64,000 nt of DNA from assembly GCF_022751215.1 (NCBI RefSeq), contig NZ_JAICDG010000002.1, positions 1,550,001-1,614,000 on the forward strand, given 5' to 3'. Shown piece by piece: positions 33,554 through 41,354 of the stretch. Position 1 is the first letter of the stretch. Each line of letters begins with the position of its first letter. The notes under the pieces were generated by a model, which did not search any database, was not told where the DNA came from, and saw only the letters and a program-made list of their open reading frames with translations. Source of the DNA: Actinomadura terrae (lineage in GTDB: Bacteria > Actinomycetota > Actinomycetes > Streptosporangiales > Streptosporangiaceae). A program made the position numbers and the translations under genes.

Positions 33554-34198
33554 GTGGAGTACGGGGGCTATGGTGCGAGTGATCGGGTGGGTTTCGGGAG
33601 GACCGGGACTCTTTCGCTCAAGGCCGCGCTGGAAGAACTGGGCTTCGGGCCCTGCCACCACATGCTCACGCTGGTGCGGGAACCGGCTCGGATCGCGATG
33701 TGGCAGCGGGCGAGCGAGCAGGCGGCGCGCGGGAACGCGGTCGACTGGGACGCCCTGTACGCCGGGTACGGTTCGGCGGTCGACTGGCCGGGGGTGCGGT
33801 ACTGGCGGGAGCTCGTCGCCCATTTCGCCACCGCCAAGGTCATCTTGACGGTTCGCGACGCCGACCGCTGGTACGCCAGTGCCCGCCGGACGATCTACGC
33901 CAACGCCCAGATCCCGCGCACCGATCCGGCGTCGGCCGCGCGCCGGGAACTGAACCGCCGCGTGGTCTGGGACGGGCAGTTCGATGGCCGCTTCGCCGAC
34001 GAACAGCACGCCACCGAGGTCTTCACCAGGCACAACGAGGCGGTGCGGCAGGAAGTCGAACCGCACCGCCTACTCGTGTACGAGACCGGCCAGGGCTGGC
34101 GGCCGCTCTGCGAGTTCTTGAACGCCCCCGTCCCCGCGACACCGTTCCCCTGGCTCAACTCCCGCGAGACCTTCGCCGACCTGTTCCCCACCGACTGA
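33554..34198 (+). CDS. Sulfotransferase-family protein with suspicious 5' end
   Basis: ~214 residues of the P-loop sulfotransferase-like family common in actinomycetes: V-G-F-G-R-T-G-T-L-S-L (PAPS 5'-phosphate loop), later V-R-D-A-D-R-W-Y-A-S-A-R (3'-phosphate loop) and P-F-P-W-L-N. It would transfer sulfate from PAPS, or act on an unknown acceptor. The family normally begins M-x-V-I-G-V-G-F-G-R-T-G. Here an ATG at 33570 gives M-V-R-V-I-G in a different frame, one G short of joining. Either a GTG at 33554 is used or a base is missing near 33586. Confidence 0.68.
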   Translation: MEYGGYGASDRVGFGRTGTLSLKAALEELGFGPCHHMLTLVREPARIAMWQRASEQAARGNAVDWDALYAGYGSAVDWPGVRYWRELVAHFATAKVILTVRDADRWYASARRTIYANAQIPRTDPASAARRELNRRVVWDGQFDGRFADEQHATEVFTRHNEAVRQEVEPHRLLVYETGQGWRPLCEFLNAPVPATPFPWLNSRETFADLFPTD

Positions 34199-34231
34199 CC
34201 CCAGGCCGCCCGCAGCACCCCTGAACGACCC

Positions 34232-35317
34232 TCACCAACTGACCCTGGCCGCCACCGGACGGTGATCGCTGCCGGTCCGCGGCAGCACCCACGAACTCCT
34301 CGGCTCCAACCCGCGCACCAGAATCTGGTCGATCCGCACCACGGGGAAGGACGCGGGCCAGGTGAAGCCGAACCCGTCCCCGGCCGCGTCCTGCGCCGAG
34401 CGCATCCGCGAGGTGAGGTCGTCGAACGCGCGGTCGCCGACGCTGCCGTTCAGGTCGCCGAGCAGCACCACCCGCTCGTTGCGCTCGGCGGCGACGGCCT
34501 GGCCGAGCGCCTCCACGCCCCGGTCCCGCTGCGCCGTCCCGAAACCCGCCCTCGGATTCACCCGCACGGACGCCAGGTGCGCGACGAACACCACCAGCGG
34601 CCCCTTGTCCGTGGCCACGGTGGCGCGCAACGACCGGTTCTCGTCCAACCTGGGCTGCTTGGCCCCCGCCAGCGGCCCGTAGTCCATCTTGATATCGATC
34701 GGCCGGACGTCCGACAGCGGCAGCTTGCTCCACAGCCCGGCCGTGCCCTGCACCGTGTGGTGCGGGTACGCCTTCGCCAGCTCCCTCTCATAGACGCCCG
34801 TGGCCTGACTGCCCAGCTCCTCCAGCGCCAGCACGTCCGCCCCGGACGCGGCCAGCTCCCGCGCGGTGCCCACCGGATCGCGATTGGCGGCCCCCACGTT
34901 ATGGCTGGCCAGCGTCAGATCGCCGCCCGAATGGGATTTGCCGACGAGCGGCCCCCCGAAGAAATTCACCCACACCAAGACCGGCACCAGCAAAGCCACC
35001 GCCGCAGACGCGGAACGGCGCACCAACGCCCCGACCGCCAACACCGGCACACCAAGGCCGAACCACGGCAAGAACGTGTCGACCAGGCTGCCGAGCCGCA
35101 TGCTCCCGTTCGGAACAAACGAGTGCAGCAGCATGAACAGGCCCAACAACACCGCCAGCGCCGCGAGCACCAGCCCGCGCCTCCAGACCCCCGGCCACGA
35201 GCCGCCCCCGCCGACCCGGGGCACGGCCGCGCGGGTATCAACGCGGTCGGTGGCGCCCTGACCGGCCACCACCGTGTCCACCTGCGTCAACGTCTGCCCA
35301 GACTCACTGCCCGTCAC
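34232..35317 (-). CDS. Membrane-anchored endonuclease/exonuclease/phosphatase-family protein
   Basis: 361 residues from GTG 35317 (GGAAGTGGG upstream); a longer frame to 35452 has unlikely composition. Three hydrophobic helices (~50-130) are followed by an EEP domain: L-A-S-H-N-V-G, A-L-E-E-L (metal-binding Glu), V-F-V-A-H-L, L-L-G-D-L-N-G, and a terminal G-S-D-H-R-P-V. The fold hydrolyses phosphodiester or phosphomonoester bonds; with the domain outside the membrane, it may act on nucleic acid or phospholipid. Convergent with the sulfotransferase gene. Confidence 0.85.
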   Translation of the reverse strand: MTGSESGQTLTQVDTVVAGQGATDRVDTRAAVPRVGGGGSWPGVWRRGLVLAALAVLLGLFMLLHSFVPNGSMRLGSLVDTFLPWFGLGVPVLAVGALVRRSASAAVALLVPVLVWVNFFGGPLVGKSHSGGDLTLASHNVGAANRDPVGTARELAASGADVLALEELGSQATGVYERELAKAYPHHTVQGTAGLWSKLPLSDVRPIDIKMDYGPLAGAKQPRLDENRSLRATVATDKGPLVVFVAHLASVRVNPRAGFGTAQRDRGVEALGQAVAAERNERVVLLGDLNGSVGDRAFDDLTSRMRSAQDAAGDGFGFTWPASFPVVRIDQILVRGLEPRSSWVLPRTGSDHRPVAARVSW

Positions 35318-35493
35318 ACCGGTCCCACTTCCGTCACCCCGTTGGACCGATCTGGCCCCCACCCCAATGGAAGCCGACCGACCGTCACAGCGGCGTATCC
35401 GATTTTCGATACACCCGCGATACACCCACCCCGCTACACTCCCCGCCCTCACCCCTTCCCCTGGTCAGTCGATCAGCGAACGCCGCCCCGGGC

Positions 35494-36156
35494 TCAACTC
35501 TCGACTTGTATCCCAAGCTCGGTGAGTAGTGCTTCGGTGAGCTGGGGTACCTGGGTGTCATCAAGGGTGCTTCCGGCCAGGCAGTTGATCCCGGTCAGCG
35601 TTGTGAGCGTGCTGCCGCGCAGGTCGGCTCCGCGCATGCGGGTGCGGGCGATCTGGGCGCCGGGCATCGGGCAGTCGGCGAGGACCGCGTTGTCGAGGCG
35701 GGAGTCGTGGATGGTGGTCTCACGGAGGACGCAGTCGGTGAACGCGACCGCACCGGTGGCGTGCAGGCCGGTGAGGTCGGCGTAGTCGAGGCGGCAGCGT
35801 TCGAAGATCACGTCGGCCAGGGTGATGTCGCCGGCTTGAAGGCCGATCATGCGGCAGCCGCGGAACATGCACCGGTCGATCTTGAGGTTGGTCCAGCGCG
35901 CCGAGGCGAAGTCGCAGTTGTCGAAGACGGTGTTGGTGAGGCGGGCCTCTTCGAGATGGGCTTCGGCCAAGGTCACGCTGGTGAGGCTGCAACCGGAGAT
36001 GTCGCGTTCGGCGGCCCGCAGGCGTGACCAATCGGTGTTCCGGACGCGAAGGTCGGTCAGGTCGCCGCGGACGGGAGGCTGGGCGGCGGGGGTGAGCCGG
36101 TCCTCCGCGTCGGAGGGAAGCAAGATCTTCGCCTCGCGGATCTGCCGGATGTCCAT
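35494..36156 (-). CDS. Pentapeptide-repeat protein next to the RiPP locus
   Basis: 220 residues with a long stretch (~35-195) of A/C-D/N-L/F-x-x type repeats (for example F-D-N-C-D-F-A-S-A-R, A-D-L-T-G-L, M-R-G-A-D-L-R-G-S-T), folding as a right-handed quadrilateral beta-helix. Such proteins can shield gyrase or act as scaffolds. It lies 76 bases downstream of the cyclophane precursor gene on the same strand, so it may be an immunity or accessory protein of that peptide. That role is inference. Confidence 0.82.
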   Translation of the reverse strand: MDIRQIREAKILLPSDAEDRLTPAAQPPVRGDLTDLRVRNTDWSRLRAAERDISGCSLTSVTLAEAHLEEARLTNTVFDNCDFASARWTNLKIDRCMFRGCRMIGLQAGDITLADVIFERCRLDYADLTGLHATGAVAFTDCVLRETTIHDSRLDNAVLADCPMPGAQIARTRMRGADLRGSTLTTLTGINCLAGSTLDDTQVPQLTEALLTELGIQVES

Positions 36157-36232
36157 GCGGGGCGCCTTCCGAACGGCCGGGCGCGTCCCGCTCGACCCGT
36201 GGGGTGAGCGGAACGTCCCGGGTAGTCATCAA

Positions 36233-36370
36233 TTACCGCTTGCTCCAGTTGTCCCAGGTTGGACGGTTGTCCCAGGCTGTGGCCAGGGCCGGGGCGGTGG
36301 CGGTCACCTCGGCGACAAACTCCTCCACCGTAGTGTCGGTGGTGTTCTCCAGCGTTTCGAGGACGGGCAT
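36233..36370 (-). CDS. Candidate cyclophane RiPP precursor peptide (W-D-N repeats)
   Basis: A 45-residue peptide from an ATG with AAGGAG 9 bases upstream. The N-terminal leader is acidic and Thr/Glu-rich; the C-terminal core reads A-W-D-N-R-P-T-W-D-N-W-S-K-R. Two W-D-N units resemble the Omega-X-X motifs that radical SAM enzymes crosslink into three-residue cyclophanes (aromatic ring to the third residue). It begins 6 bases after the radical SAM gene's stop. It fits the actinomycete class described as multiple-cyclophane RiPPs; I do not assign the name firmly. Confidence 0.75.
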   Translation of the reverse strand: MPVLETLENTTDTTVEEFVAEVTATAPALATAWDNRPTWDNWSKR

Positions 36371-36375
36371 GGTGG

Positions 36376-37581
36376 TCACTCCTTGATGGTGTTGGCGAAG
36401 GCGTTGACGAGGGCTTGTCGGGTGTTGCGGCAGTGGGCGGTCTCGGTCGCGGCGAAGGTGCCGTGTTCGTAGTACCGGTTGCCGGCGTGTGCGCCGCGGC
36501 AGAAGTCGAAGAACGCGCAGCTGGCCTGGCAGTTGTCGAGGCCGTGCAAAAGTTCTCGGACGTAGCCGACCTGGTGCGCGCGGCGAAGCATGGTGGGCAG
36601 CGACTGGTGGAGCACGTTGCCGACGACGAAGTCGTGGTGCTCGGGGGCGTCGATGCCGAGCAGTTCCGGGGACATCAGCACGGTGTCGCCGTTCCAGGCG
36701 ATTGTGGGGATCGGATCGTGTTTGGCCTTGGTCCATTCCTCCTTCCGCCCGTTGCGGGCTTGGGCCAGGTAGGCGCCAAGCTGGTCGATCTCCCGGACGG
36801 GCAGCCGGGAGGCCGTCCCTCGGTGGTGGCCGATCTGGTGGGCGAGGACGCTCCTCCAGAACGTCTCGGCGGCCGTGATGTCGACGGGAATGCGGGTGTT
36901 GACTCCCTCGTATTCCTCGATGTTGAACCCGACCTGGGTGCAGCCGAGTTGGTCGAAGAAGGTCATCAGGGCCTCGGGAGCGGTGATGGTCTGCGGGGAA
37001 ACGACGCAGATCACGCTGAATGGAATCTGGTACCGGCGCAGCATGCCGATGCCGCGCATGATCCGGTCGAAGACGGGGTGGCCGGACCAGTCGGCGCGGT
37101 TGAGGTTCGCGGCCGCCGGGCCGTCGATGCTGACCCCGACTTCGAACCGGTAGTCGCGGAACAGCTCGCACCACGCGTGGTCGATCAGGGTCGCGTTCGT
37201 CTGGATCGCGTGTCTCACCTGCCCGGTCCGGCGCAGGTCCTCGAACACCTGGAGTCGTTCGCCGAACCGGAGGATGGGCATGGCGGTGGGCTCGCCGCCG
37301 TGCCAGACCACGTCGACCGGTTCGGCGGTCGGCTCGTGGCCGTGTTCGGTGGCCTGCTCGGCGATCGATGCCGCCGCCGCCTCGGCGACGGTCGGCGGCA
37401 TTTCGTAGCGTCTCTTGCGGGTGGGCAAGTAGCAGTAGACGCAATCGAGGTTGCAGAGGCTCGTCGGCTGGAGGACGACGGTCCGAAAGGTGCGGCCGAT
37501 CCGGTCGTCGAAGCATGGAGTGCCTAACGGCCAGGAAGGGGCGCCGTCGGCGTGAGCGTGGTAGGGAACTCGGGTGTTCAT
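36376..37581 (-). CDS. Radical SAM/SPASM peptide maturase (cyclophane-forming type)
   Basis: 401 residues. Core CxxxCxxC motif C43-N-L-D-C47-V-Y-C50 preceded by V-V-L-Q-P-T-S-L, then the G-G-E-P motif (H-G-G-E-P-T), and a SPASM-like Cys cluster near the C-terminus (C-Q-A-S-C-A-F-F-D-F-C and a late Cys). The enzyme family binds [4Fe-4S] clusters, forms the 5'-deoxyadenosyl radical and modifies a peptide. The start at 37581 is preferred over an upstream frame that enters the operator. The precursor lies just downstream. Expected product: crosslinks at the two W-D-N sites. Confidence 0.88.
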   Translation of the reverse strand: MNTRVPYHAHADGAPSWPLGTPCFDDRIGRTFRTVVLQPTSLCNLDCVYCYLPTRKRRYEMPPTVAEAAAASIAEQATEHGHEPTAEPVDVVWHGGEPTAMPILRFGERLQVFEDLRRTGQVRHAIQTNATLIDHAWCELFRDYRFEVGVSIDGPAAANLNRADWSGHPVFDRIMRGIGMLRRYQIPFSVICVVSPQTITAPEALMTFFDQLGCTQVGFNIEEYEGVNTRIPVDITAAETFWRSVLAHQIGHHRGTASRLPVREIDQLGAYLAQARNGRKEEWTKAKHDPIPTIAWNGDTVLMSPELLGIDAPEHHDFVVGNVLHQSLPTMLRRAHQVGYVRELLHGLDNCQASCAFFDFCRGAHAGNRYYEHGTFAATETAHCRNTRQALVNAFANTIKE

Positions 37582-37639
37582 GCCGTCAGCATCGGCCGTT
37601 GGACGGCCGGATCCCGCTGACATTTCGATGTCATGACAA

Positions 37640-37673
37640 ATGACCTGTCATCGCCTTTTCGATGACATGTCAT
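37640..37673. promoter_or_regulatory. Double palindromic operator in the divergent region
   Basis: ATGACCTGTCAT (37640-37651) and ATGACATGTCAT (37662-37673) are 22 bp apart (two helical turns), with additional TGTCAT/ATGACA half-sites at 37629-37638. They lie between the leftward radical SAM gene (start 37581) and the rightward Nudix gene (start 37736), so one regulator may control both. Confidence 0.55.
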
Positions 37674-37735
37674 AGGGGAGCTGACAGCCTGCGCGCGGTT
37701 TCCTGATCCGCCTGGTTGATCGTGATCGGTGGGCT

Positions 37736-38260
37736 ATGGTGGCGGACGTGGCGCGACGTTCGATCCTCATCCGGGACGACGAGGTGACCAAGGACACCGG
37801 ATTCGTCCTCATCTGCTCGGGCTATCTGGTCGAGCGGGGCCGGGTCCTGCTGGTACATCACAACCGGTTCGGCAAGTGGGTGCCGCCGGGCGGGCACATC
37901 GAACCGGCCGAGACGTTCGCCGAGACCGCCGTCCGGGAGTTCAAGGAGGAAACCGGGCTGCTGGTCGAGGTCCTGTCCGCCCAGCCGGTGATCCATCCCC
38001 CCGACGACAACGCCACCCCCGAGCCGGTCCCGTTCTATGTGGATCTGGAACGCGAGGGCTTCCGCATTCCAGCGATCGTCCAGTTCTTCTATGTCCGCCG
38101 GGTCGGCGGCGAGCAGGAACCGCGGGCCCAGCTCGAAGAGGTCGCCGACGCCGACTGGTTCACCTTCGGTGACCTCGCCGACCTACCCACCTTTGAGCAG
38201 GTCAGGTCTCTGGCTCGGTTCGCGCTTCGCAATTACCCGATCGAGGGCGAGCGGGCCTGA
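37736..38260 (+). CDS. Nudix hydrolase
   Basis: 174 residues with a complete Nudix box: G-H-I-E-P-A-E-T-F-A followed by E-T-A-V-R-E-F-K-E-E-T-G-L. The family cleaves nucleoside diphosphates linked to another moiety using Mg2+. The wide P-P-D-D-N-A-T-P-E-P loop after the box and the C-terminal W-F-T-F-G segment are not specific. It is transcribed divergently from the RiPP maturase, sharing the palindromic operator region. A functional link to the RiPP is uncertain. Confidence 0.88.
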   Translation: MVADVARRSILIRDDEVTKDTGFVLICSGYLVERGRVLLVHHNRFGKWVPPGGHIEPAETFAETAVREFKEETGLLVEVLSAQPVIHPPDDNATPEPVPFYVDLEREGFRIPAIVQFFYVRRVGGEQEPRAQLEEVADADWFTFGDLADLPTFEQVRSLARFALRNYPIEGERA

Positions 38261-38284
38261 CCGTGCGACGATCCGGCCTGGGCG

Positions 38285-39820
38285 TCACGGGAGCGGGCCC
38301 GGTGTACGGCTCTGCGAGGTGTCCTCGGTCTGGACGCGGTCGACTCGTGCGGCCAGGGCGTAGCCGCTCACCAGGCCGCCACTCCCGCCGACCTGGCCGC
38401 CGATGACCTGGCGGGGAACCACCAGCTTGATCGGTTTTCCGCCGAACGCGTCGGCGACCGCGTTGTTGAGCCGCTGAACGTACTTGGGCACTGATGAGGA
38501 GGCGACATGCAATGCGGCGGCGATCTGCGGGACTGCCAGCCCGCCGGGGGCGGGATGCAGAATTAGCGCCAGGTCGAACAGCCGCTGCGACACGGCGCAG
38601 GTTGCCGACGCTTCGGCGGTGCTCACCACGATCTGGCGGCCGTCCTGCATCAGCGAGATCTCGCGTATGTCCGGCGGCGCGTCCTCCAGCCGGACGGCGC
38701 CGGACCCGTCCGCCTCGGCCATACTGAGCCGACCGATCCGCAGGCGGGCCTCCTCGTATGCGGTGACGGTGTAGTAGGCCGCCCGGACGGTGGCGCGCTG
38801 CCCAGAGGCGCCGGGCTCGTTCCAGAGCCCGGCCTCGGGGTCCCAGAGATCGTTCATCAACCGCCAGGCTCGTGTCAGCCTGCGGTCATGCGGGTTGCCG
38901 CCGGCGTGGAGCACGCCCTGGACGCCGAGCGCGTAGGCCATGTGCTCCCAGGCGGTGCCCTGGACGTCCTTGTCGTCCTCGACGAAGGTCTCCCATCGAT
39001 GATGGTTGCGCAGCAGCCACTGCCCGGCCTGAGTGACGATCTGTGCCGGACGCAGCCGCTGCGGCCTGCCATCCACCCCACCGACCTCGTGCGGTTGGTC
39101 CCAGGTGCGGGGGCCGCCCGCCGGGTGGCCACGTCGGCTCCCTGCCGCCGCGGCGACGGCCATCAGACACAGAGCCGTCTTGCTCGGGCTCGGCTCGGTG
39201 TCGACATAGGTCCGCCACCCCCAGGCGCCGCCTGCGCGACGGTGGTAGAGCAGCCCGGCCAGCCCGTGCCCGATCAGCGGCTCGACCCGGGCGGCCAGGA
39301 TGCTGGTGTCGGTTCCACCGGGCAGCGTCAGCCCCGGGCCCAGCGCCGTCAACGCATCGCGCAGCCGCGACAGCGCCAGCACCGCCAGCGCGGTCTGGTG
39401 AAGCGAGGTGTCATCGATCCCGGCGACCTCCGGCCAGCCGTGCTCGATCCGGTGGCGATCGAGCCAGTCCACGCACCAGGCCGCGGTCTCGGCGACCTCG
39501 GGCTGGGTGAAGAACTCCGGGTAACGCAGCAGCCCGGTCAGCCCGAAGCAGACGAACCGGGTGTTCTCCCCGCGGCCGCCCTTCTGCCGGGGACGGCAAT
39601 GTCGTTCGACCGCCTCGGCGAGGTAGGCCAACGCGTCGCGAGCCGGGGCGCCGCCGACGTCCGCGGCGCGCAGGATCGCCAGCGCTTCGCTGGTATTCAC
39701 GATCGAGGACACCGACGACAGCGTCAGCCCCCACCCGCCGTCGAACCCCTGGCAAACCAGCAACGTCTGGGCCGCGCGGGTGACACGCCCGTCGTAGGCA
39801 GCGAGCCCGGCCAGCTTCAT
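38285..39820 (-). CDS. Alpha-toroid (prenyltransferase/terpene-cyclase-like) protein with C-terminal winged helix
   Basis: 511 residues. Residues ~1-340 contain repeats of the alpha/alpha-toroid kind (G-F-D-G-G-W-G, G-G-A-W-G-W-R-T-Y, Y-T-V-T-A-Y) typical of squalene-cyclase and prenyltransferase repeats, but there is no DXDD catalytic motif. Residues ~400-470 look like a winged-helix DNA-binding domain (Q-R-L-F-D-L-A-L-I-L...V-P-Q-I-A-A-A-L-H-V-A-S-S-S-V-P-K-Y-V). This combination is unusual: a toroid could serve as a ligand-sensing scaffold. It could be the regulator of the neighbouring Nudix/RiPP operators, by position only. Confidence 0.65.
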   Translation of the reverse strand: MKLAGLAAYDGRVTRAAQTLLVCQGFDGGWGLTLSSVSSIVNTSEALAILRAADVGGAPARDALAYLAEAVERHCRPRQKGGRGENTRFVCFGLTGLLRYPEFFTQPEVAETAAWCVDWLDRHRIEHGWPEVAGIDDTSLHQTALAVLALSRLRDALTALGPGLTLPGGTDTSILAARVEPLIGHGLAGLLYHRRAGGAWGWRTYVDTEPSPSKTALCLMAVAAAAGSRRGHPAGGPRTWDQPHEVGGVDGRPQRLRPAQIVTQAGQWLLRNHHRWETFVEDDKDVQGTAWEHMAYALGVQGVLHAGGNPHDRRLTRAWRLMNDLWDPEAGLWNEPGASGQRATVRAAYYTVTAYEEARLRIGRLSMAEADGSGAVRLEDAPPDIREISLMQDGRQIVVSTAEASATCAVSQRLFDLALILHPAPGGLAVPQIAAALHVASSSVPKYVQRLNNAVADAFGGKPIKLVVPRQVIGGQVGGSGGLVSGYALAARVDRVQTEDTSQSRTPGPLP

Positions 39821-40092
39821 CGTCGACCACCCTCACTGCGTCCAGCGATAACGGCGTCCGGCTGAGGTCACGCGGTCACCGTGAGCATAACGATTCACGC
39901 CCAAGGTCAGGTGCCGGACGTGATGGAGCAGCGATAGGCACTTAGAGTCAATGATCTTTCACTATGTGTCATGATCGTGAGGGTCGCGGCGCGAGGGAGT
40001 CGAGGCAGGGGGACGGGGCCGCGCATCGCTGGGCGCCGTGGGTCTGGGGCCCCGCGTCAGTCATCGCTTCATCAATACGAAGGCGAGGAACG

Positions 40093-40539
40093 ATGGGCAT
40101 CTACACCAACCCGACGCGGTGCGGTTCGGCTGTGCTGCGGGGGGCCGTCCTGGCTGCGGGCGCCGTCATCGGCACGGCCGGGATAGGCGGCGGCGGCCTC
40201 GCCGATGCCTCCGGCGCCGAGGCGAAGTCGCGCTGCAACAGGATCGTCGCCGCGACCCCGGGCCACTGGACCGAGGACAGCGGCTGTGATTGGAGCACGC
40301 CTCGCGGAAAGGGGCCCTTCAGGGTCACCTTCTCGTGGGACATCGCGCCGAGCGGCACCAACCAGACGGCATGCGTCCAAGCCAAGGCGGACGCGAACGG
40401 CCCATGGCACAGCGCCGGGTGCGGCAAGCGAGGCGCCATCGGCCTTCCCGCGCCGGGCAACTCGATCGGCGCGTACCGGATTCGTGTCAAGAGCATGCAG
40501 CCCTTCAGCATCGCGCAGGTGCGGTGGGGCGGCGCGTAA
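40093..40539 (+). CDS. Small secreted protein, four cysteines in the mature part
   Basis: 148 residues from an ATG with GGCGAGGAACG upstream. The signal peptide (M-G-I-Y-T-N-P-T-R-C...; hydrophobic A-V-L-A-A-G-A-V-I-G) ends near A-D-A-S-G-A. The mature domain has four Cys (S-R-C-N-R, S-G-C-D-W, T-A-C-V-Q, A-G-C-G-K), probably two disulfides. No domain is recognised. Upstream intergenic (39821-40092) includes low-GC promoter-like sequence with a TCAATGATC/TCATGATC repeat. Confidence 0.7.
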   Translation: MGIYTNPTRCGSAVLRGAVLAAGAVIGTAGIGGGGLADASGAEAKSRCNRIVAATPGHWTEDSGCDWSTPRGKGPFRVTFSWDIAPSGTNQTACVQAKADANGPWHSAGCGKRGAIGLPAPGNSIGAYRIRVKSMQPFSIAQVRWGGA

Positions 40540-40551
40540 CGCCGACGGGGG

Positions 40552-41277
40552 TCAGGCGGGGGACGGGAGGCCGAGGGAGCGGATGAGGTCGATGATCTCG
40601 TCGCGGTAGAGGGCGGCGGGTTCGTGGGTGAGGCCGCGCAGGTGGCCGTAGATCTCCAGAGCCATCAGGCCGTGCATGCGGCCCCACACGCGGAGCGAGA
40701 GCGCGACGGCGGCCGGGGGCAGGCCCGGGAACCTCTCCTGGACGTGGGCGGCGAGGCCGGGGTCGAAGTCGTCCCAGGTGTAGCGGTGCAGGTCCCGGTG
40801 CAGGGGTTCGGCCTGCGGCCAGGCCGCGACGACGAGCCCGGTCAGGCCGGTGCAGGCGCGCTGCTCGGCCTCCTGCGCGGGCCCCTCGTCGGGCGCCTGG
40901 TAGCCCGACACCGGATCACCGTAGATCAGACGGAACCCCTCCGGATTGGCCAAGGCCCATTCGCGGACGGCCTGCGCCCAGGCCAGAATCCGGCCGCCCG
41001 GGTCGTCGGCCGGGACGGCGTCGCGCGCGGCCTCCGCGGTCTCCACGAGCGACGTGTAGACGTCGCTGATCAGCGTCGTGACCAGGTCGTCGCGGGTGGC
41101 GAAGTAGCTGTAGATCGCGCCCGCCGTCATGCCCATCTCGCGGGCGATGGCGCGCAGCGAGATCGCGTCGGGGCCGCCCTCCGCCATCAGCTTGAGCGCG
41201 ATCGCCTTGATCTCCGAGCTGGTCTGCGCGCGCAGCCGGTCGCGTCGGCTCGTCGTCTGGTCCTTCACCCTTGACAC
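40552..41277 (-). CDS. TetR-family repressor
   Basis: 241 residues. N-terminal TetR HTH (I-S-L-R-A-I-A-R-E-M-G-M-T-A-G-A-I-Y-S-Y-F) and a C-terminal ligand domain of the WHG/TetR_C type (W-x-x-W-G-R-M-H-G). Divergent from an MFS drug exporter with inverted repeats between them, so it most likely represses the exporter and its own gene and is released by an exported toxic compound. GTG start 41277; GTG 41268 is the alternative. Confidence 0.88.
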   Translation of the reverse strand: MSRVKDQTTSRRDRLRAQTSSEIKAIALKLMAEGGPDAISLRAIAREMGMTAGAIYSYFATRDDLVTTLISDVYTSLVETAEAARDAVPADDPGGRILAWAQAVREWALANPEGFRLIYGDPVSGYQAPDEGPAQEAEQRACTGLTGLVVAAWPQAEPLHRDLHRYTWDDFDPGLAAHVQERFPGLPPAAVALSLRVWGRMHGLMALEIYGHLRGLTHEPAALYRDEIIDLIRSLGLPSPA

Positions 41278-41278
41278 T

Positions 41279-41342
41279 CTACAGCGTTGCAGTACTGTTC
41301 GCCGTGATGAAACTGAACGGCGTGTAGTAAATCAACGCTGTA
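41279..41342. promoter_or_regulatory. Inverted-repeat operator pair between tetR and MFS gene
   Basis: CTACAGCGTTG (41279-41289) and CAACGCTGTA (41333-41342) are 10-bp exact complements placed at the two start-proximal edges of the ~70-bp divergent region, with CAGTACTG and CGCCGT/ACGGCG dyads between them. This fits a TetR operator. Confidence 0.65.
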
Positions 41343-41354
41343 TAGGAGATGCTC

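Noticed and set aside
21600..34200. Complete integrative element
   Set aside because: No integrase, excisionase, replication or transfer gene and no second attachment site could be seen; only an island remnant is supportable.
40290..40586. 98-residue plus-strand frame
   Set aside because: Out-of-frame shadow of the small secreted protein.
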